Source: Polymyxa betae
Taxonomy: Eukaryota; Endomyxa; Phytomyxea; Plasmodiophorida; Plasmodiophoridae
DNA length: 30,687 bases
Direction: 5' to 3'
Assembly: GCA_003693705.1 (NCBI GenBank)
Contig: RBZT01000195.1
Coordinates: 1,187-31,873, forward strand
Part shown: positions 19,762-30,687 of the stretch, piece after piece
Layout: every line of letters begins with the position of its first letter
How positions within the stretch are numbered: the first letter of the stretch is position 1
Made by a program: the position numbers and the translations under genes
Notes under the pieces: model-generated
Databases searched by the model: none
The model's input: only the letters and a program-made list of their open reading frames with translations
What the model was told of the DNA's origin: nothing

Positions 19762-20956
19762 AGCTCGAAAAGCCCCATTTTCAAATAAATCGAGATCAGA
19801 CTATGCCAAAATTCAGACCCTTTTTTAAAAATAAAACAAATCCTTGAAATTGCAAACAAAACAATGCGAAGTGGAATGCCCTACTGGAAGTACAGCATTG
19901 ACGGCTGCAGTAGATGGATTCGTGATTAACGCCAGCTGACAAACAAGTATGGTTATAGACACTAGTGATGACATAATCACGTCAATGTATGTACAATTGT
20001 AATTGACTATTACGACTTATGAGGGATCCTAAGAGGCCAGTCTCGATTTGATACTGTCTTGGACTTGGCGCGCAGAAAATGTCTCTGCAACTTGTTGATT
20101 GTCATTCACTGGTCGTTGCTCTGAATAGATCCCATAGGTAATATTTATGTCATCACTCTACCAGCTATTCAGAACAAATTCCATATTAATATCGAGTCAA
20201 GCCTGGATTTGATAAGTTGCCAGGAAATGACTGGCAGCGCTCCAGAATTAGCATCATGTTGCGTTGAAATGAGAAAACAACCTATGTTCGAAAGCGCTCA
20301 GAACTGTCGCTTGTGAAAATTGTTGACCTATGATGAAAATACCTACAGGAAAAGTTGCTAGCGTTTGCTCCGTTTCATTTCTCCATGCCAATACTCTTAA
20401 CAACATAAAACAAGCATCAGTTTGGGCATCATTCTTTGAAACGAACCCAGATTGCCGAAGCCTAGGGCATGGCTCTCCTAACACAGATCCATTTAATATC
20501 TACAGTCGGCCTGATCATCCTCATGGTTTGTTGATACAGCGAACATTGGAGGGATGCGACAATAAGGTCAAATGCATTGATGATACGGTGGCAGGGCCAA
20601 CCAGGGGTTGACTGTTCATGACCTTAGGCTATCATCTTGACTGTAGCAAATGTCAGCTTTCGACATGAAGCATTCACAATAGAGCACATGAAAAGAGCCG
20701 CCGTTGTAGTGAGGGAGACAGATGCAGACACAAGACGGAATGTCGAATGCCGAGAGCTTGGCTCCAATTTCAGCCCAGTTTGAATGGCAGGCCAATGGCA
20801 AAATCCGGTATACGTACTAACCCTTCAAATGTAAATGGAATAGTTGCAAGCAAGCCGTTTAAAGTTTTATACTGTATTAAAACAGGATTACCCTCAACGA
20901 TGAGACAAATTGATAGATTCTCTACATATTGATTTATAAGCGTCAGAAAAATCGGA
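19762..20956. other. Interval without a complete gene; orphan coding-like fragments on minus strand
   Basis: A minus-strand frame just downstream of uS5m (about 20972-20783) reads YVENLSICLIVEGNPVLIQY and looks protein-like but has no in-frame ATG. Other protein-like pieces occur at 20801-20616 and 20484-20254 (minus), containing FPVGIFIIGQQFSQATV. No chain of splice sites connects them convincingly. 19762-20250 shows nothing. Confidence 0.4.
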
Positions 20957-22684
20957 TTACTGAATATTAAGCGACGTCAGAATACTCTTGATTTTGTCTG
21001 GAGTCCGTGCCGGGTCGAATCCTGCTGGTAAGCGTGCAGTGAAAGGTGGCAGTCTGACCTTCAGTGGAAGAGCCTGATTTCCTCGTACAGCTCGAATTAA
21101 ACCATGATCCTGAACAAAAAATATTAGAAAGCCGAGGCATTGATGTTATTCGAATGGAGAACTGATACCTGTTGTTTAGCCAAACCATTAAGAAGGGCAT
21201 GGCAGACGTTGTAAGGGTTCGAACTGCCTATCACTTTGCAAGTCGCATCGCGAATTCCGAGAAGTTCCATAAAACATCGAATTAGCTTACTGCAGCGTAA
21301 GCCTAGGAACGTCTGAATGTATCAGAAGGAATCCTCCAGAGAGATACCTCGACCGGATGGAACAGCTTGAATCAGCACCTTCGTAGCGCCTTTGGTACCT
21401 ACGGAGAATTAAGAGAGAGAGATGCAAACTGAAAAGTGGCAAAAAAATCTCCAAATAAGCAACGGATTGATAATCGCCTTCCAAGACACATGTTGACGCT
21501 TTCTTAGCTCAACATAAAGTGCAAATCAGCAATGAACGAAAACAATGCAAATCGGCAGAGGGCAAAAGCTATACCCAGAATTGTTGCTTACCAACTGTAT
21601 CTTGATAAAGTGATTCTTCAAAAAGTCGTGGTACAAACATCAATCGTTTTGATGCTTTTCTCATAGCTTTGCGTTGGGCTTCCACACTGGTCGAACCACG
21701 GCCAACAGCGAAGCCTGCCAGACCGTTGCGATTTCCAGCAGCAACCAGAGCCGAGATAGACATCACACGGCCGCTTTTTGTGACCTGTTATTTAGAGCAA
21801 TCAGAAATCAACGAGCCGCTGGAAAACATATTCACCTTTGTTCGACGATCTATAGATAAAATCGCATAGGAAAGGTTTGGATCCGTCTGCGTTTCTTCGT
21901 CGTCTTCGTCTAATTTGTACAGACGAAACTGCTGGCGCTCTTCATCAAATATTTCCTCTCGGAAATCCGCTGGCTCCTCCAGGTCTTTTCCAGGCCCTGC
22001 GTTTGAAACACGTTATCACCACAGGATCGAAAAATGTGACGCGTTGTGCATACAGAAATGGGTGTCAAGATCTGTGCTCGCCCAGACATCGCCACCTTCG
22101 TCGAAGTCGACCGCTGTTTACAAAGATGTGAGCTTAGATAGATTGATAAATCTCAAACATACGTGGAACTGGAGGGCGACGTCCACCTAGCAGATTTGGT
22201 AGTTTATCGACATGATTTCGCATGATTTTTTGATACTCGTGTTCTTCGAGATCCTCCAGTGATAATAAATTCTCGATTCGAAACTTTCCCTCAGAACTAC
22301 TTTAACAGTTGATCGAAAGTAATTGTTAGCAATTGTGTACTGACTCTGGCTGAACCCCTTCACGTTCGGCAGAAAGACGAATCAGTTCGTTATCAATTTC
22401 AGCGTCGGTTTTGCGAAGCCATTCAAAAGAGGGCGTCTCGGCAGGTTTCACAGCGAGATCTTTATCAGCCAAGTCATTAGGATTGATTTCGGTTGTTAGC
22501 AATTCCCGATCGAGCTCGTCCATTTCTTCGATTGGATCGTCGCAGTCATGGAGCTAAGAAACAACCATATTAAGTCTCTAGCACGACCAAGAACAGGGCC
22601 GACCTGTCCCGGTTTTGGTCCTGATAATGCCCTGGCTAAGTTAGGGCGAAGCCATGGAGTGATACGGCGTGATAATGACAGCAT
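20957..22684 (-). CDS. MRPS5: Mitochondrial ribosomal protein uS5m
   Basis: Nine exons: 22684-22604, 22553-22341, 22289-22163, 22113-22054, 21996-21836, 21784-21592, 21398-21348, 21302-21169 and 21109-20957. Introns are 45-59 bp except one of 193 bp. All phases match, giving 390 residues. The N-terminus (MLSLSRRITPWLRPNLARAL) is an Arg-rich, acid-free mitochondrial presequence, which fixes the start at 22684 although the frame is open further upstream. The S5 domain is clear: VTKSGRVMSISALVAAGNRN, GFAVGRG, AQRKAMRKA, GTKGATKVLIQAVPSGRG, then ELLGIRDATCKVIGSSNP. A long acidic linker (about residues 30-185) separates presequence and S5 domain. It acts in the small subunit of the mitoribosome near the mRNA entry and decoding region. 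It shares a 463-bp divergent promoter region with the PA28-gamma gene. Confidence 0.93.
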
Positions 22685-23147
22685 GGTTACGACTGCCAAA
22701 ATGAGATAACTTCTTGCACATGTATGCTCAAAGAGGGTTCCGCAATCCAGTCGCGCAAAATTTTGAAATTTGTTTACAATTTTAATGATGGCTGAGCCCA
22801 GGCGCAGACTCGCGCTTCTTTGAACTCCAACCTCCAAACGCAGCTGGATTATCTTATAGGCAAACAAATGATCTCGCTCGCATATTGCAATATGTAGAGG
22901 TGAGAGTTTGGCGAATTAAGCGGCTATCAGGCAATTTACTGGTTATTGTCAATAAGGGAAGGTCAAAACTTGATGATGCATGCGTGTACAAATTGTTAAA
23001 CGAGTTTGATTGAAAGCACCTAAATCAAATTCGCAACCTAGATCGCGAAAAGATCGAGTTCGCCCCTTAAATCGATCAAAGACGTTGAAAAGAGGCCCCG
23101 CTTTTCCGTGGTAGCGCAGCTACAATCTCGACCCCATTTTATACTTT
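22685..23147. promoter_or_regulatory. Divergent intergenic region between MRPS5 and PSME3
   Basis: The two starts (22684 minus, 23148 plus) face away from each other across 463 bp, so this interval must hold both promoters. I see no clear TATA box. A pair of GATCGCGAAAAGATCGAG-type sequences lies near 23041. Specific sites cannot be assigned. Confidence 0.5.
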
Positions 23148-24148
23148 ATGGCATCATCAGCTGATCGAGAGCACTCTCATATGGCAGAGAGTGCTGCATC
23201 CATCGCTGCCGCCTCAATTGGCGCTGTCCAAATGGGCGAAGACGGACGCCCAATTGAACTGACGACGCTCAAGCAAAGCATCTCTGACCAGGCCCAGAAT
23301 GTCATCGAGAAGATCATGCCGATGAAGGTTATCAAATTGACTGAACTGTACAAAGTCAGGATATGGACCCTTCCGGTTACGATGTTTTTGATTGAAAACT
23401 TTTTAGAATTCCCAATTATCTTCACATGACGTTCTGGAGAAAACCAGTGGCGGTGCCCTGCCTAATAAGGTAGACAAAGAACATTGCATCGCCTCAGATT
23501 AGTTTATGAAAATCAACTAGGGAGTAACTGAATTGCTTGAAATGCTTAAAGTTGAAATCTTGGAGCTTATTCAGCATCTTGATATTCTGAAATTATGGTA
23601 CTCTTTCTCTAGTGCTCTTTCTATCATTTACCGTTTGTGTAGGGTTCAATTAAACATTCCTAGTATTCAAGACGGCAATAATTTCGGCGTCTCCATTCAA
23701 GAAGAAATAGCAAGTATGCTAGAATCTGGAAAAAACAGCGGCCTCAGCTTTCTGGATACGGTAAGACGAAATCCGGGCGTTGCAACATTGCTCAACGTTG
23801 CTTTAGTTTACTAAATACTATGCCACCCGTGGAAAGATGGTTACTAAGGTATTAAACCATAAAAAGCAAGTACTTTCGTTGTGCTGACTTCGCTCACTGC
23901 AGATGAACAAATATCCAAATGTTGAAGATTATCAGCGGGGTATTGGCGAACTTGATGAGAAGAAACACCTTCTTCTTCGCCATTGCTGTCTAGATCTTCG
24001 CAACAACTATGCCGTTCTATTTGATATGGTTTGCGTTTATGTTCCCATGTTATTCCCTTTTTTTACGTGCTGCTTTCAGATTACAAAAAACAAAGACAGA
24101 TTAGAAAGGCCTCGAGGGCATACGAACCATGTATCCACCATGTATTGA
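23148..24148 (+). CDS. PSME3: Proteasome activator PA28-gamma (REG-gamma, 11S regulator)
   Basis: Seven exons: 23148-23354, 23407-23469, 23521-23597, 23643-23760, 23807-23848, 23903-24028 and 24080-24148. The introns of 45-54 bp are all in phase, giving 233 residues (animal PA28-gamma is about 254). The activation-loop region is strikingly conserved (PSIQDGNNFGVSIQEE), as are YYATRGKMVTK, KYPNVEDYQRGIGELDEKK and LRNNYAVLFDM. The C-terminus STMY matches the TLY-type tail that inserts into the 20S alpha ring. PA28-gamma forms a heptameric ring that opens the 20S core for ubiquitin-independent degradation, usually in the nucleus. The N-terminus is Ala- and Ser-rich, and the animal homologue-specific insert is shorter here. 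The gene is divergent from uS5m. Confidence 0.95.
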
Positions 24149-24991
24149 TTGTTCATTTTTCCAAGTAAATATACATTTCTTAATACATCTATTCAATTTT
24201 TGCTCATGTTTAGTCTACTGTAGATTTTTGTATCTTCCTTACATGTTGCAATGATGCTTGTTTAGATAACAGTTTGCTTTGCCTTCAAATATGCCAAAAT
24301 ATTTCACCCGTGTTCGGGTCTCAGCTGTTTGGCCGTGCTGCATCATTGTTCGTTGCTTTCTCATCGACTTACATCGTGCTTTTTTTGGCCATCTAATGTT
24401 GGCGTACATGTGCTTCCAATACCGCTCAAACCACAAGCTTCGCGTTAAGTGACATTCTCTCATATTGAACTGGTATTCAGATTGGGGACCAAAAGAAGTC
24501 TATGCAACCCTTAAAATTGAGGTCAACAACAGTCGTGCTGCTCTATGATAATTTCCACTGGCCAATGTCGTGATGAAAAATTCAAGTACAAAGACGAGTA
24601 CAAGGCAAGGCTACAGACATAGCTGATTGAAAGAAATCACCAAGATCTTACTTCATTAGATGATTTAAGTATTGCTACCCTGAATTTGAGCTCTAACCGA
24701 ATTGATCTGATGGGTTTCGTTGCAGGATTGTTTAAGATTCGGTTCGAAAGAGTGACATTTGCAAATGAATCCGATGCAAAACCCTTGACTGATCGTCATC
24801 CAGATCGCATCGCTGCGCCACTGACGCAGGTAGAACCCAATCTATAAATCTGAAGCTCAATTGTTGCATATTGATTCATCGAAGCATCTGTCTGTGTGTG
24901 TGTCAGTGGTTAATGTAACACAGTGCTATAACGGCGCGACCACCATCACATCTTACAGTATCTGTTCACCTTTGCGCTGTTAAAGCTGCTC
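24149..24991. other. Interval with a possible coding remnant
   Basis: On the plus strand, about 24618-24847 reads LTSLDDLSIATLNLSSNRID and continues open to a TAA, resembling one leucine-rich-repeat unit. Upstream sequence has stops in this frame, with a possible acceptor TAG just before 24620, but no 5' exon or start is convincing. It could be a gene remnant. A TGTG run at 24893-24903 is the only other notable sequence. Confidence 0.35.
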
Positions 24992-27699
24992 ATGGCTTCA
25001 CATGCCGCCGATTATGCAGCGATCCATGCCAGGACAATCCGTCTGGCTGCCCGACTATCAGATCTCAGTCGACGGCTGAATGTATCCGATAAGCTCGAAT
25101 ACAATCGAGACACGGCCGATCTTATCCATCGCTTACGAGAGGACCCAGACCTGCTCGTCCAGATCGTCTCCCACAACCGCTTTCTGCTGGAGCCTGCCGT
25201 CCTGTTTATTTTACGCTCGAACTCAGCTGCCCAGGACCTCCCTGTTACGGTTCGATTTGTCACCCGTCTGCTTCAGCGCTGCCCTGCTGCAGAGACCGCC
25301 CTGTTTCGAGCGCTCTGGCTCCGCTTTGGCGGCGCCGAATTTGCTGCCGCCGCTTTCGGCAATTTCTTTAATGCCTTATTGGGGCCGCTGGATATCAATC
25401 TCGATCTCGATCTTCAGGCCGTTGTCAGGGCCGTCAACGACAGATCAGTGGTGTCGGTCCTGAGGGCATCGTCTGATGCTCCAAATGCACCACGTTATTT
25501 CTCATTCGCTCGCGAGTCGCCGTCGGAAAACGGCGCCGGGCATGTTCAGGAGCGTACGCGAACGATTCGACGCCGTCTTGAGGCCCGGGCTGAACTCTGC
25601 ACCCAGATCGTCTTAGAACTGATTCGTTCTGCCTACCGGAACCTGGATGCGTTCCCGCCAGGATTTATCGTGGTTCTGAAAGCGTTTCGGGACAGGCCTG
25701 AAGTCCGTCATGATGACCCTTGCGCCCAGCGACAGCTTCGTGTTGTGTTCCTGGACGCCGTCTTAAGTTACGTCCTCGACAAGCCTGACTCCTTCGACTT
25801 CATCCCGCAATACTTTCTCGACAAGCGTTCTAGGTAGTTCAACATGCCCTACTGGTTTCTATATACGTTTGAGTTTTCTGGCTCGGGCTTTCCTGGGTGT
25901 CCATTAAACGCCATTCGTTTTTGGTGAATTTTTCTTATTATTTTTTTATTTTTAACATATAACGTAAATCGTGTTTCACTTAATACAGCTTTGAATTGCC
26001 CCATGTTGGTGGTCCGATACCCCTTGTGATTAATTCGCGCCTCAGGTTATCTCTGAAGCAGTTGAGCCAGATCGTCAGCTGCCTGGGTTCAGGGTCGCTC
26101 ACCGTCGGCTGCTCTGCCCAGATCATCAATGCTTTCGTCGAAGAGCACGGCGTGTTGGTCGATCAGCTAATTGCCGATCTGCTGCGTCCGGTCGAGCTCA
26201 CAGTAGCGTCGCCGCTTCAAGGCACCTCCGTTCAGCATGTCGCTTTATCGAAATCGCATTTGAATGCGTTCATGGTCGCTGCTGCACAACAGTCGGAATC
26301 GCACGCCATGGATGGTCTCTGTGCACGGAAATTTTCCAATTCTGACGAATTTTCCTCCTCGTCTAAAGACCTGCACTTAAATTGCTTCGATCAGTTTGAT
26401 ACAACGCTAAAGGCAATGCAAATAGGCGCTGGATTGTCGGCAATCAATCTCACAATGCCCAATGGTGGCTTTGGCAAACTCCTGTTCGAATGTCTCAGCC
26501 GGTTACCAGTTTGCGGTATTGTTCAATCTGGTGACAGTTTCCTTCAATATCTTCAACATACGGTAGCGTTTGCTAGAGTCAAAGCTGAACGCCACCACAC
26601 TTCTGATCTGAACACGGTCATCTCGCATTTATCAGGATTTATCGGGTTTGCTGTTAGCAAGCAGCCCGAAGCCGACTGGGTTCTGGAGCTCACATCATAT
26701 ATGGATTCGGCTTTGACACAGCACGAACAGCAGATTAACGACCATCTCAAGGCTTTTGAATCATCCCAGCTTTCACTGGCAATTATCAAAAATGTCATTC
26801 AAAACGTGAATATCGCTCGGGATTCGCTGAAGGCTCAACAAAGCGTTCAGAATTTCATTAGGAACGCTCGATTCAACTTCAAAATCGTCATTAGGAATCC
26901 GAGGAACGTTTCGCGGTCCTTAACAAAAAAATCAGCTGCAAAGAAAGCGCCTTCTGAAGCCATCGAAATTCAATGTCGATATCTGGATCAGATCGTCCAT
27001 GATTTCCGCGATCTCCTGTTGCAGGACAGCTGCGATGTCGTTCCTTCAGTTTTGGATTCTATATCAAAACGGATCGCTTTAGCTGTCGAGCAAGATCTTG
27101 CTGGAGTCACTGATGCTAAAAAATACATCAACACCTTCCTCATGGTCAGACTCTATCCACATCTTTTTGCAAGCTGTTCGTCGTCAGACATAGAGAATCA
27201 AACCCTGCACGAGCAATTGGAAAAATTCAGTGAAATCAACCTAGAAAACCTGGACATCGCTTCGTCGCCGATTCTGCAAACATCTCTGCTGCTTCCAATT
27301 TCAGAGATAGGCAAGATTAACCAGTTTATTTCGCCGCATAAGAAAGTTGAATGCATCGTTCGCGCTACCAGACAAGCAATGGAAGCACTTAGGTTGAATG
27401 CCTCCGAATCAGGTTCAATTCCAGGATCGGACCAACTCTTGCCAGTTGTGGTGTTTGTCATCCTCAAGGCTCGACCGGCTGAATTGCATCGTAATTGCAG
27501 CTTTTGTCGCCTGTATTGGAACGCCGAAGATCAGTTCGTAGACAATCAAGATATGCAAAGCCTGTATCGATTCTGTTTTATTCAGTTCCAGTCGGCGGTG
27601 AAATTCATTTCTCAAATGACTCCTGGTTCTTTATCTATGCCAGCTGCTACGGCTGAACCGGAACAGAATAGCTCCGACAAGAACGCGTTGGCTGCTTAG
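24992..27699 (+). CDS. GAPVD1: RasGAP-VPS9 protein, GAPVD1 / RME-6-like Rab5 GEF
   Basis: Exon 1 is 24992-25833 and exon 2 is 25989-27699. The 155-bp phase-2 GT-AG intron (25834-25988) restores one frame of 850 residues; without it exon 1 stops at 25837. The N-terminal about 370 residues match the RasGAP-like domain of GAPVD1: IHRLREDPDLLVQIV, then ETALFRALWLRFGG at the arginine-finger position, and LRLSLKQLSQIVSCLGSGS. The C-terminal about 220 residues form a VPS9 domain: YINTFLMVRLYPHLF, ENLDIASSPI, and SDQLLPVVVFVILKARPAEL, with Asp762 at the position of the catalytic aspartate. Such proteins load GTP on Rab5-family GTPases at clathrin-coated pits and early endosomes. The middle is shorter than in animals (about 1,400 residues). 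RasGAP activity is uncertain because the FLR-x-x-P-A-type motif is replaced. Confidence 0.85.
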
Positions 27700-28138
27700 A
27701 TTCTTGCAACTCATCATTCATTGTCATAAATATTTATTGATCTCTGCTTGTTTAATTTTCTATCTTGAAACAGATCATAGCATTCAGTGTAGTGATGCAT
27801 TCCATCAGAGAAGTCAATCATATAGAATTCGAGTTGCCAGTAACAGATATTTCGGGTCGATTCGCTTGGAATCAGAAAGATACCTAGACAGTCAATGCAT
27901 AGTCACCATTTACACTAAAGTACCCTTCGATTCAACATTGTTGTGATTGAAATGGTTACGCTGTAGTTATTGAGCGTTCAATATATAATCAGTGTTGTCG
28001 ATATCAAAGTTTATTCAAAAACGAAACGACGATCTCATTTCACAAGCTTCAATCATAGGGAGACTGTCATTGTCAATATCACTATAGAAACCGCCTAAAG
28101 TCATCTTGTTAAGCGAAGCTTCGAAACGATAAGGTATA
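27700..28138. other. Gene-free interval downstream of GAPVD1-like gene
   Basis: A/T-rich, no protein-like frames beyond short chance ones. It holds the 3' regions of two convergent genes: the GAPVD1-like gene (+) and the first BTB gene (-). Confidence 0.5.
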
Positions 28139-28944
28139 CTAGCTGTTGATTATTGTTGTTTTATGTTTCCATTTGAGAGGAGAAAGTTTTCGGAATAAGA
28201 AATTATTATCACATTTAACAGGACGTGAAGCATCAAGTCTATGTCTGAAATGAATAAGGTGATATTGTTGTTGTTTGGGGTCAGAAACGGATTTGATGAT
28301 ATCCGCTTTACAAACACTGCAGCTTAAACTACTGTAAAGAGTTGTTAATCGATACAGAAAAAATTTCCAGGGTTGATATCCTTGAAGCATACTACAAACA
28401 AGGTCAGTTTCCCTTCCACACAGCCCTATTGAGGCTCATACCAGGTTTCCTCTAGAAAATCAGGTTGCTGTATTGCCCAGGCAGCTAATCGATGGCATAA
28501 AGCCTCATCGAATCGATTGTTAAATACGATCTCGAGCAGTTCGTAACTATCAGGCAAAGAAGGAGCGAGATTCTGACAGGTAGCACGAATTCCACTGCAA
28601 AGATATCTGTCGCTGATATAGAGCATATCCTTGAGAACAGCCTCGCTGAAGGGGCGTCCTCCTATGGGATAGATCCAATCAAGAAATAGGAGGATGCGAT
28701 CTGCCTTCTCCTGTTCAATCGTGACTTTGGTAGATTCGAAACCGTCTTTGTGATTTTCAACCCACGTTGATCCAGGTTGAAACATTGTTTTGAAGAATTG
28801 AGAATTTAGGGAGAGCATGAACTTATGGACTTTGAATGATGTCGGTGGATCGCCCTTCACCTCTAGAATAACATCGCCATCATCATACCAGTGCGGTTTG
28901 GCAGCATTAGACTTGGCTTTGGATCCTGCAGACTCAACTGCCAT
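28139..28944 (-). CDS. BTB/POZ domain protein, paralogue A
   Basis: Exon 1 (28944-28442) and exon 2 (28391-28139) are joined by a 50-bp intron (28441-28392), giving 251 residues. The BTB fold is clear: YDDGDVILEVKG, FKVHKFMLSLNSQFFKTMF (the signature D, H and S-x-F-F contacts), LLFLDWIYP, then DMLYISDRYLC. A helical BACK-like segment follows (LLEIVFNNRFDEALCHRLA). The second exon adds YQPWKFFLYRL and a CSVC pair with downstream His and Cys, which might bind zinc. BTB proteins dimerise and often serve as Cullin-3 adaptors; there is no Kelch or MATH domain here. It is nearly identical to the neighbouring paralogue from the promoter through exon 1, and differs mainly at the C-terminal tail, which is 7 residues longer. 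Confidence 0.88.
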
Positions 28945-29280
28945 TTCAGAAAAGTAACTGGGATTATGGATCGCCGGTCGTGTTCGACTTGCGATATTTA
29001 CGATGGTTCGACGAAATAAGAATCTGAGTGTGGTTGCACTAAAGCAGCCTGGTTCAAAGGATCGTTTTTAAAACTTCATCATTTTTATTAGAGCTGAAAA
29101 GTTACACTGAGTAAGTCTCTTGAAGCAGACCGCTGACTATAAAGCCATACACAACCTCTTGGTTGGGTGCATAACAGGGCCGTCCGACTTAATCGAGACA
29201 GGATGTCGGAAGTTTATTGAAAAACATTTCCTTCACTAAATCATGCCAAGACTGTAGGTTAGATGATGACAGATCTGCGA

Positions 29281-30064
29281 TCATTTCCATTTAAAAGGAA
29301 TAAGTTTTCCAATTAAGACCTTAACATTGTCACATTTAAAAGGACGTGAAGTATCAGCGATATGTCTAAAACCCATGAGGTGAAATTGTTTTTGTTTGGG
29401 GTCAGAAACGGCATTGATGATAACCGCTTTGCAATTGTTGCAGCGTAAACTACTGTAGAGAGTTGTTAATCGATATAGAAACAATTTCCAGGGTTGATAT
29501 CCATCAAGCATACTACAAAGAAGGTCAGTTTCCATTCCACACAGACCTATTGAAGTTATACCATTTTTCTTCAAATAGATTAGGTTGCTGTATTGCCCAG
29601 GCAGCTAATCGATGGCATAAAACCTCATCCAATCGGTTGTTAAATACCATCTCGAGCAGTTCGAAGCTATCAGGCAAAGAAGGAGCGAGATTCTGACAGG
29701 TAGCACGAATTCCACTGCAAAGATATCTGTCGCTGATATAGAGCATATCCTTGAGAACAGCCTCGCTGAAGGGGCGTCCTCCTATGGGATAGATCCAATC
29801 AAGAAATAGGAGGATGCGATCTGCCTTCTCCTGTTCAATCGTGACTTTGGCAGTCTCGAAACCGTCTTTGTGATTTTCAACCCACGTTGATCCAGGTTGA
29901 AACATTGTTTTGAAGAATTGAGAATTTAGGGAGAGCATGAACTTATGGACTTTGAATGATGTCGGTGGATCGCCCTTCACCTCTAGAATAACATCGCCAT
30001 CATCATACCAGTGCGGTTTGGCAGCATTAGATTTGGCTTTGGATCCTGCAGATCCAACTGCCAT
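29281..30064 (-). CDS. BTB/POZ domain protein, paralogue B
   Basis: Exon 1 (30064-29562) and exon 2 (29512-29281) are joined by a 49-bp intron (29561-29513), giving 244 residues. Domain order is as in paralogue A: BTB at about residues 20-115, a BACK-like helical segment, then a short C-terminal module with CNNC and later His/Cys residues. Exon 1 differs from the neighbour at only a few residues (for example ETAKV for ESTKV, and LDEVL for FDEAL). The 5' flank is also conserved for more than 100 bp, so promoter and gene were copied together. Unspliced translation would run on into a tail containing SVWNGN, which is not conserved, whereas the spliced second exon is conserved in both copies; this supports the intron. 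Function is inferred only from the BTB fold. Confidence 0.88.
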
Positions 30065-30214
30065 GTCAGAAAAGTAACCGTGATTATCGACAGCCGGTCG
30101 TGATCGAATTGCGATATTTACGATGGTTTGACGAAATCTGGCAGAATCTGAGAATGATTACACTAAAGCAGCCTGGTTCGGAGAATCGTTCTACAAATCT
30201 TCATCATTTCATAA

Positions 30215-30687
30215 GGGCTGAAATTGAACAATGAACAAGCTGTGGGCAAAGCGATTCCCTCATCATTCTGGTGCTCTGGTTTACCATACGTTCTTCTTAC
30301 AACCATTCGATAGAGAATGACTTCACCTTGAGATCGACGAAAGGCTCTGAGACTGCGGAGAAGCTGGATTCTTCAAACTGGACTTCCCCAAAATCTGACA
30401 TGATCTGCTGTGTGCAGAATTACCAACGAAATCTTTAGGATATCATATCACTTCAAGATGCGCAATTCTAAAAGAAGGGTTCGGTGGCGATTTTCTGGTC
30501 CAAAACCAGACAAGGCTGAGAAATAGTGATTGAAAAAGCAGCCAGACGTTCTACGAGGAAAATTAATTGAAGATACGAACATACACAGCCACTGGCGGAG
30601 GGACTTCTACATCGAACGCGTTATTCCCTACCCCCTCTGTTGATGTAAATACCGTAGGCTCTCTTATAATTAATTCTCTTATAATTA
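30215..30687. other. Gene-free window end with a short terminal repeat
   Basis: No protein-like frame. The last 27 bases are a 15-bp unit, CTCTTATAATTAATT, followed by 12 bases of the same unit (30661-30687), cut by the window edge. Confidence 0.5.

Larger units (their letters stand above)
28139..30210. repeat. Tandem duplication of a BTB gene, about 1.1-kb unit
   Basis: Coding start to coding start spans 1,120 bp. Similarity extends from about 30190 (shared AAAGCAGCCTGGTTC in the 5' flank, also near 29040) to the 3' coding ends, with small indels in exon 2. Both copies keep open frames and matching introns, so neither appears dead. Confidence 0.85.

Noticed and set aside
25996-27699. A separate gene starting at a TTG codon at 25996
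   Set aside because: A 155-bp intron joins it in phase to the upstream exon, and the joined protein matches RasGAP-VPS9 order.

Overview
The window is nuclear DNA from an intron-rich eukaryote. Genes lie on both strands, carry short GT-AG introns (mostly 44-62 bp), and show no bacterial-style operons. Three features point to a fungus or close fungal relative: a WD40-M20 protein of the Dug2 glutathione-degradation family, a Crypton-type tyrosine-recombinase transposon with a GCR1_C-like tail, and the compact intron style. Two other genes, a PA28-gamma proteasome activator and a RasGAP-VPS9 (GAPVD1/RME-6-like) protein, are absent from yeasts. I infer an early-diverging fungus or opisthokont relative; no species can be named from the sequence alone.

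Layout. 13-1623 (+) is an unrecognised protein with a signal peptide. 2840-3657 (-) is a broken non-LTR retrotransposon end. 4208-5420 (-) is an unknown two-exon gene. About 6471-9015 is a Crypton with an intact recombinase catalytic set and hairpin-rich ends; a second copy of its right-end repeat lies at 9944-10061. 10291-10511 (+) is a possible tiny gene convergent with 10692-15173 (-), a 22-exon Dug2 gene whose splicing I traced completely (949 codons, every junction in phase). 15230-15490 is a degenerate repeat array. About 15866-17229 (+) is a coiled-coil gene, possibly dynamitin-like, carrying a perfect 63-bp tandem duplication of an intron. 18109-19761 (-) is a single-exon zinc-finger protein. 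20957-22684 (-) is mitochondrial ribosomal protein uS5m (9 exons). 23148-24148 (+) is PA28-gamma (7 exons), divergent from uS5m. 24992-27699 (+) is the RasGAP-VPS9 gene (2 exons). 28139-28944 and 29281-30064 (-) are tandem BTB paralogues.

The host genes are mostly housekeeping functions: glutathione turnover, mitochondrial translation, proteasome activation and Rab5-type endosomal GEF activity. They are not an obvious pathway cluster. The most unusual observations are a SAM domain spliced between the WD40 and peptidase parts of Dug2, telomere-type repeats inside two short introns of that gene, the tandem-duplicated intron with a 9-nt microexon, and the hairpin repeats bounding the Crypton.
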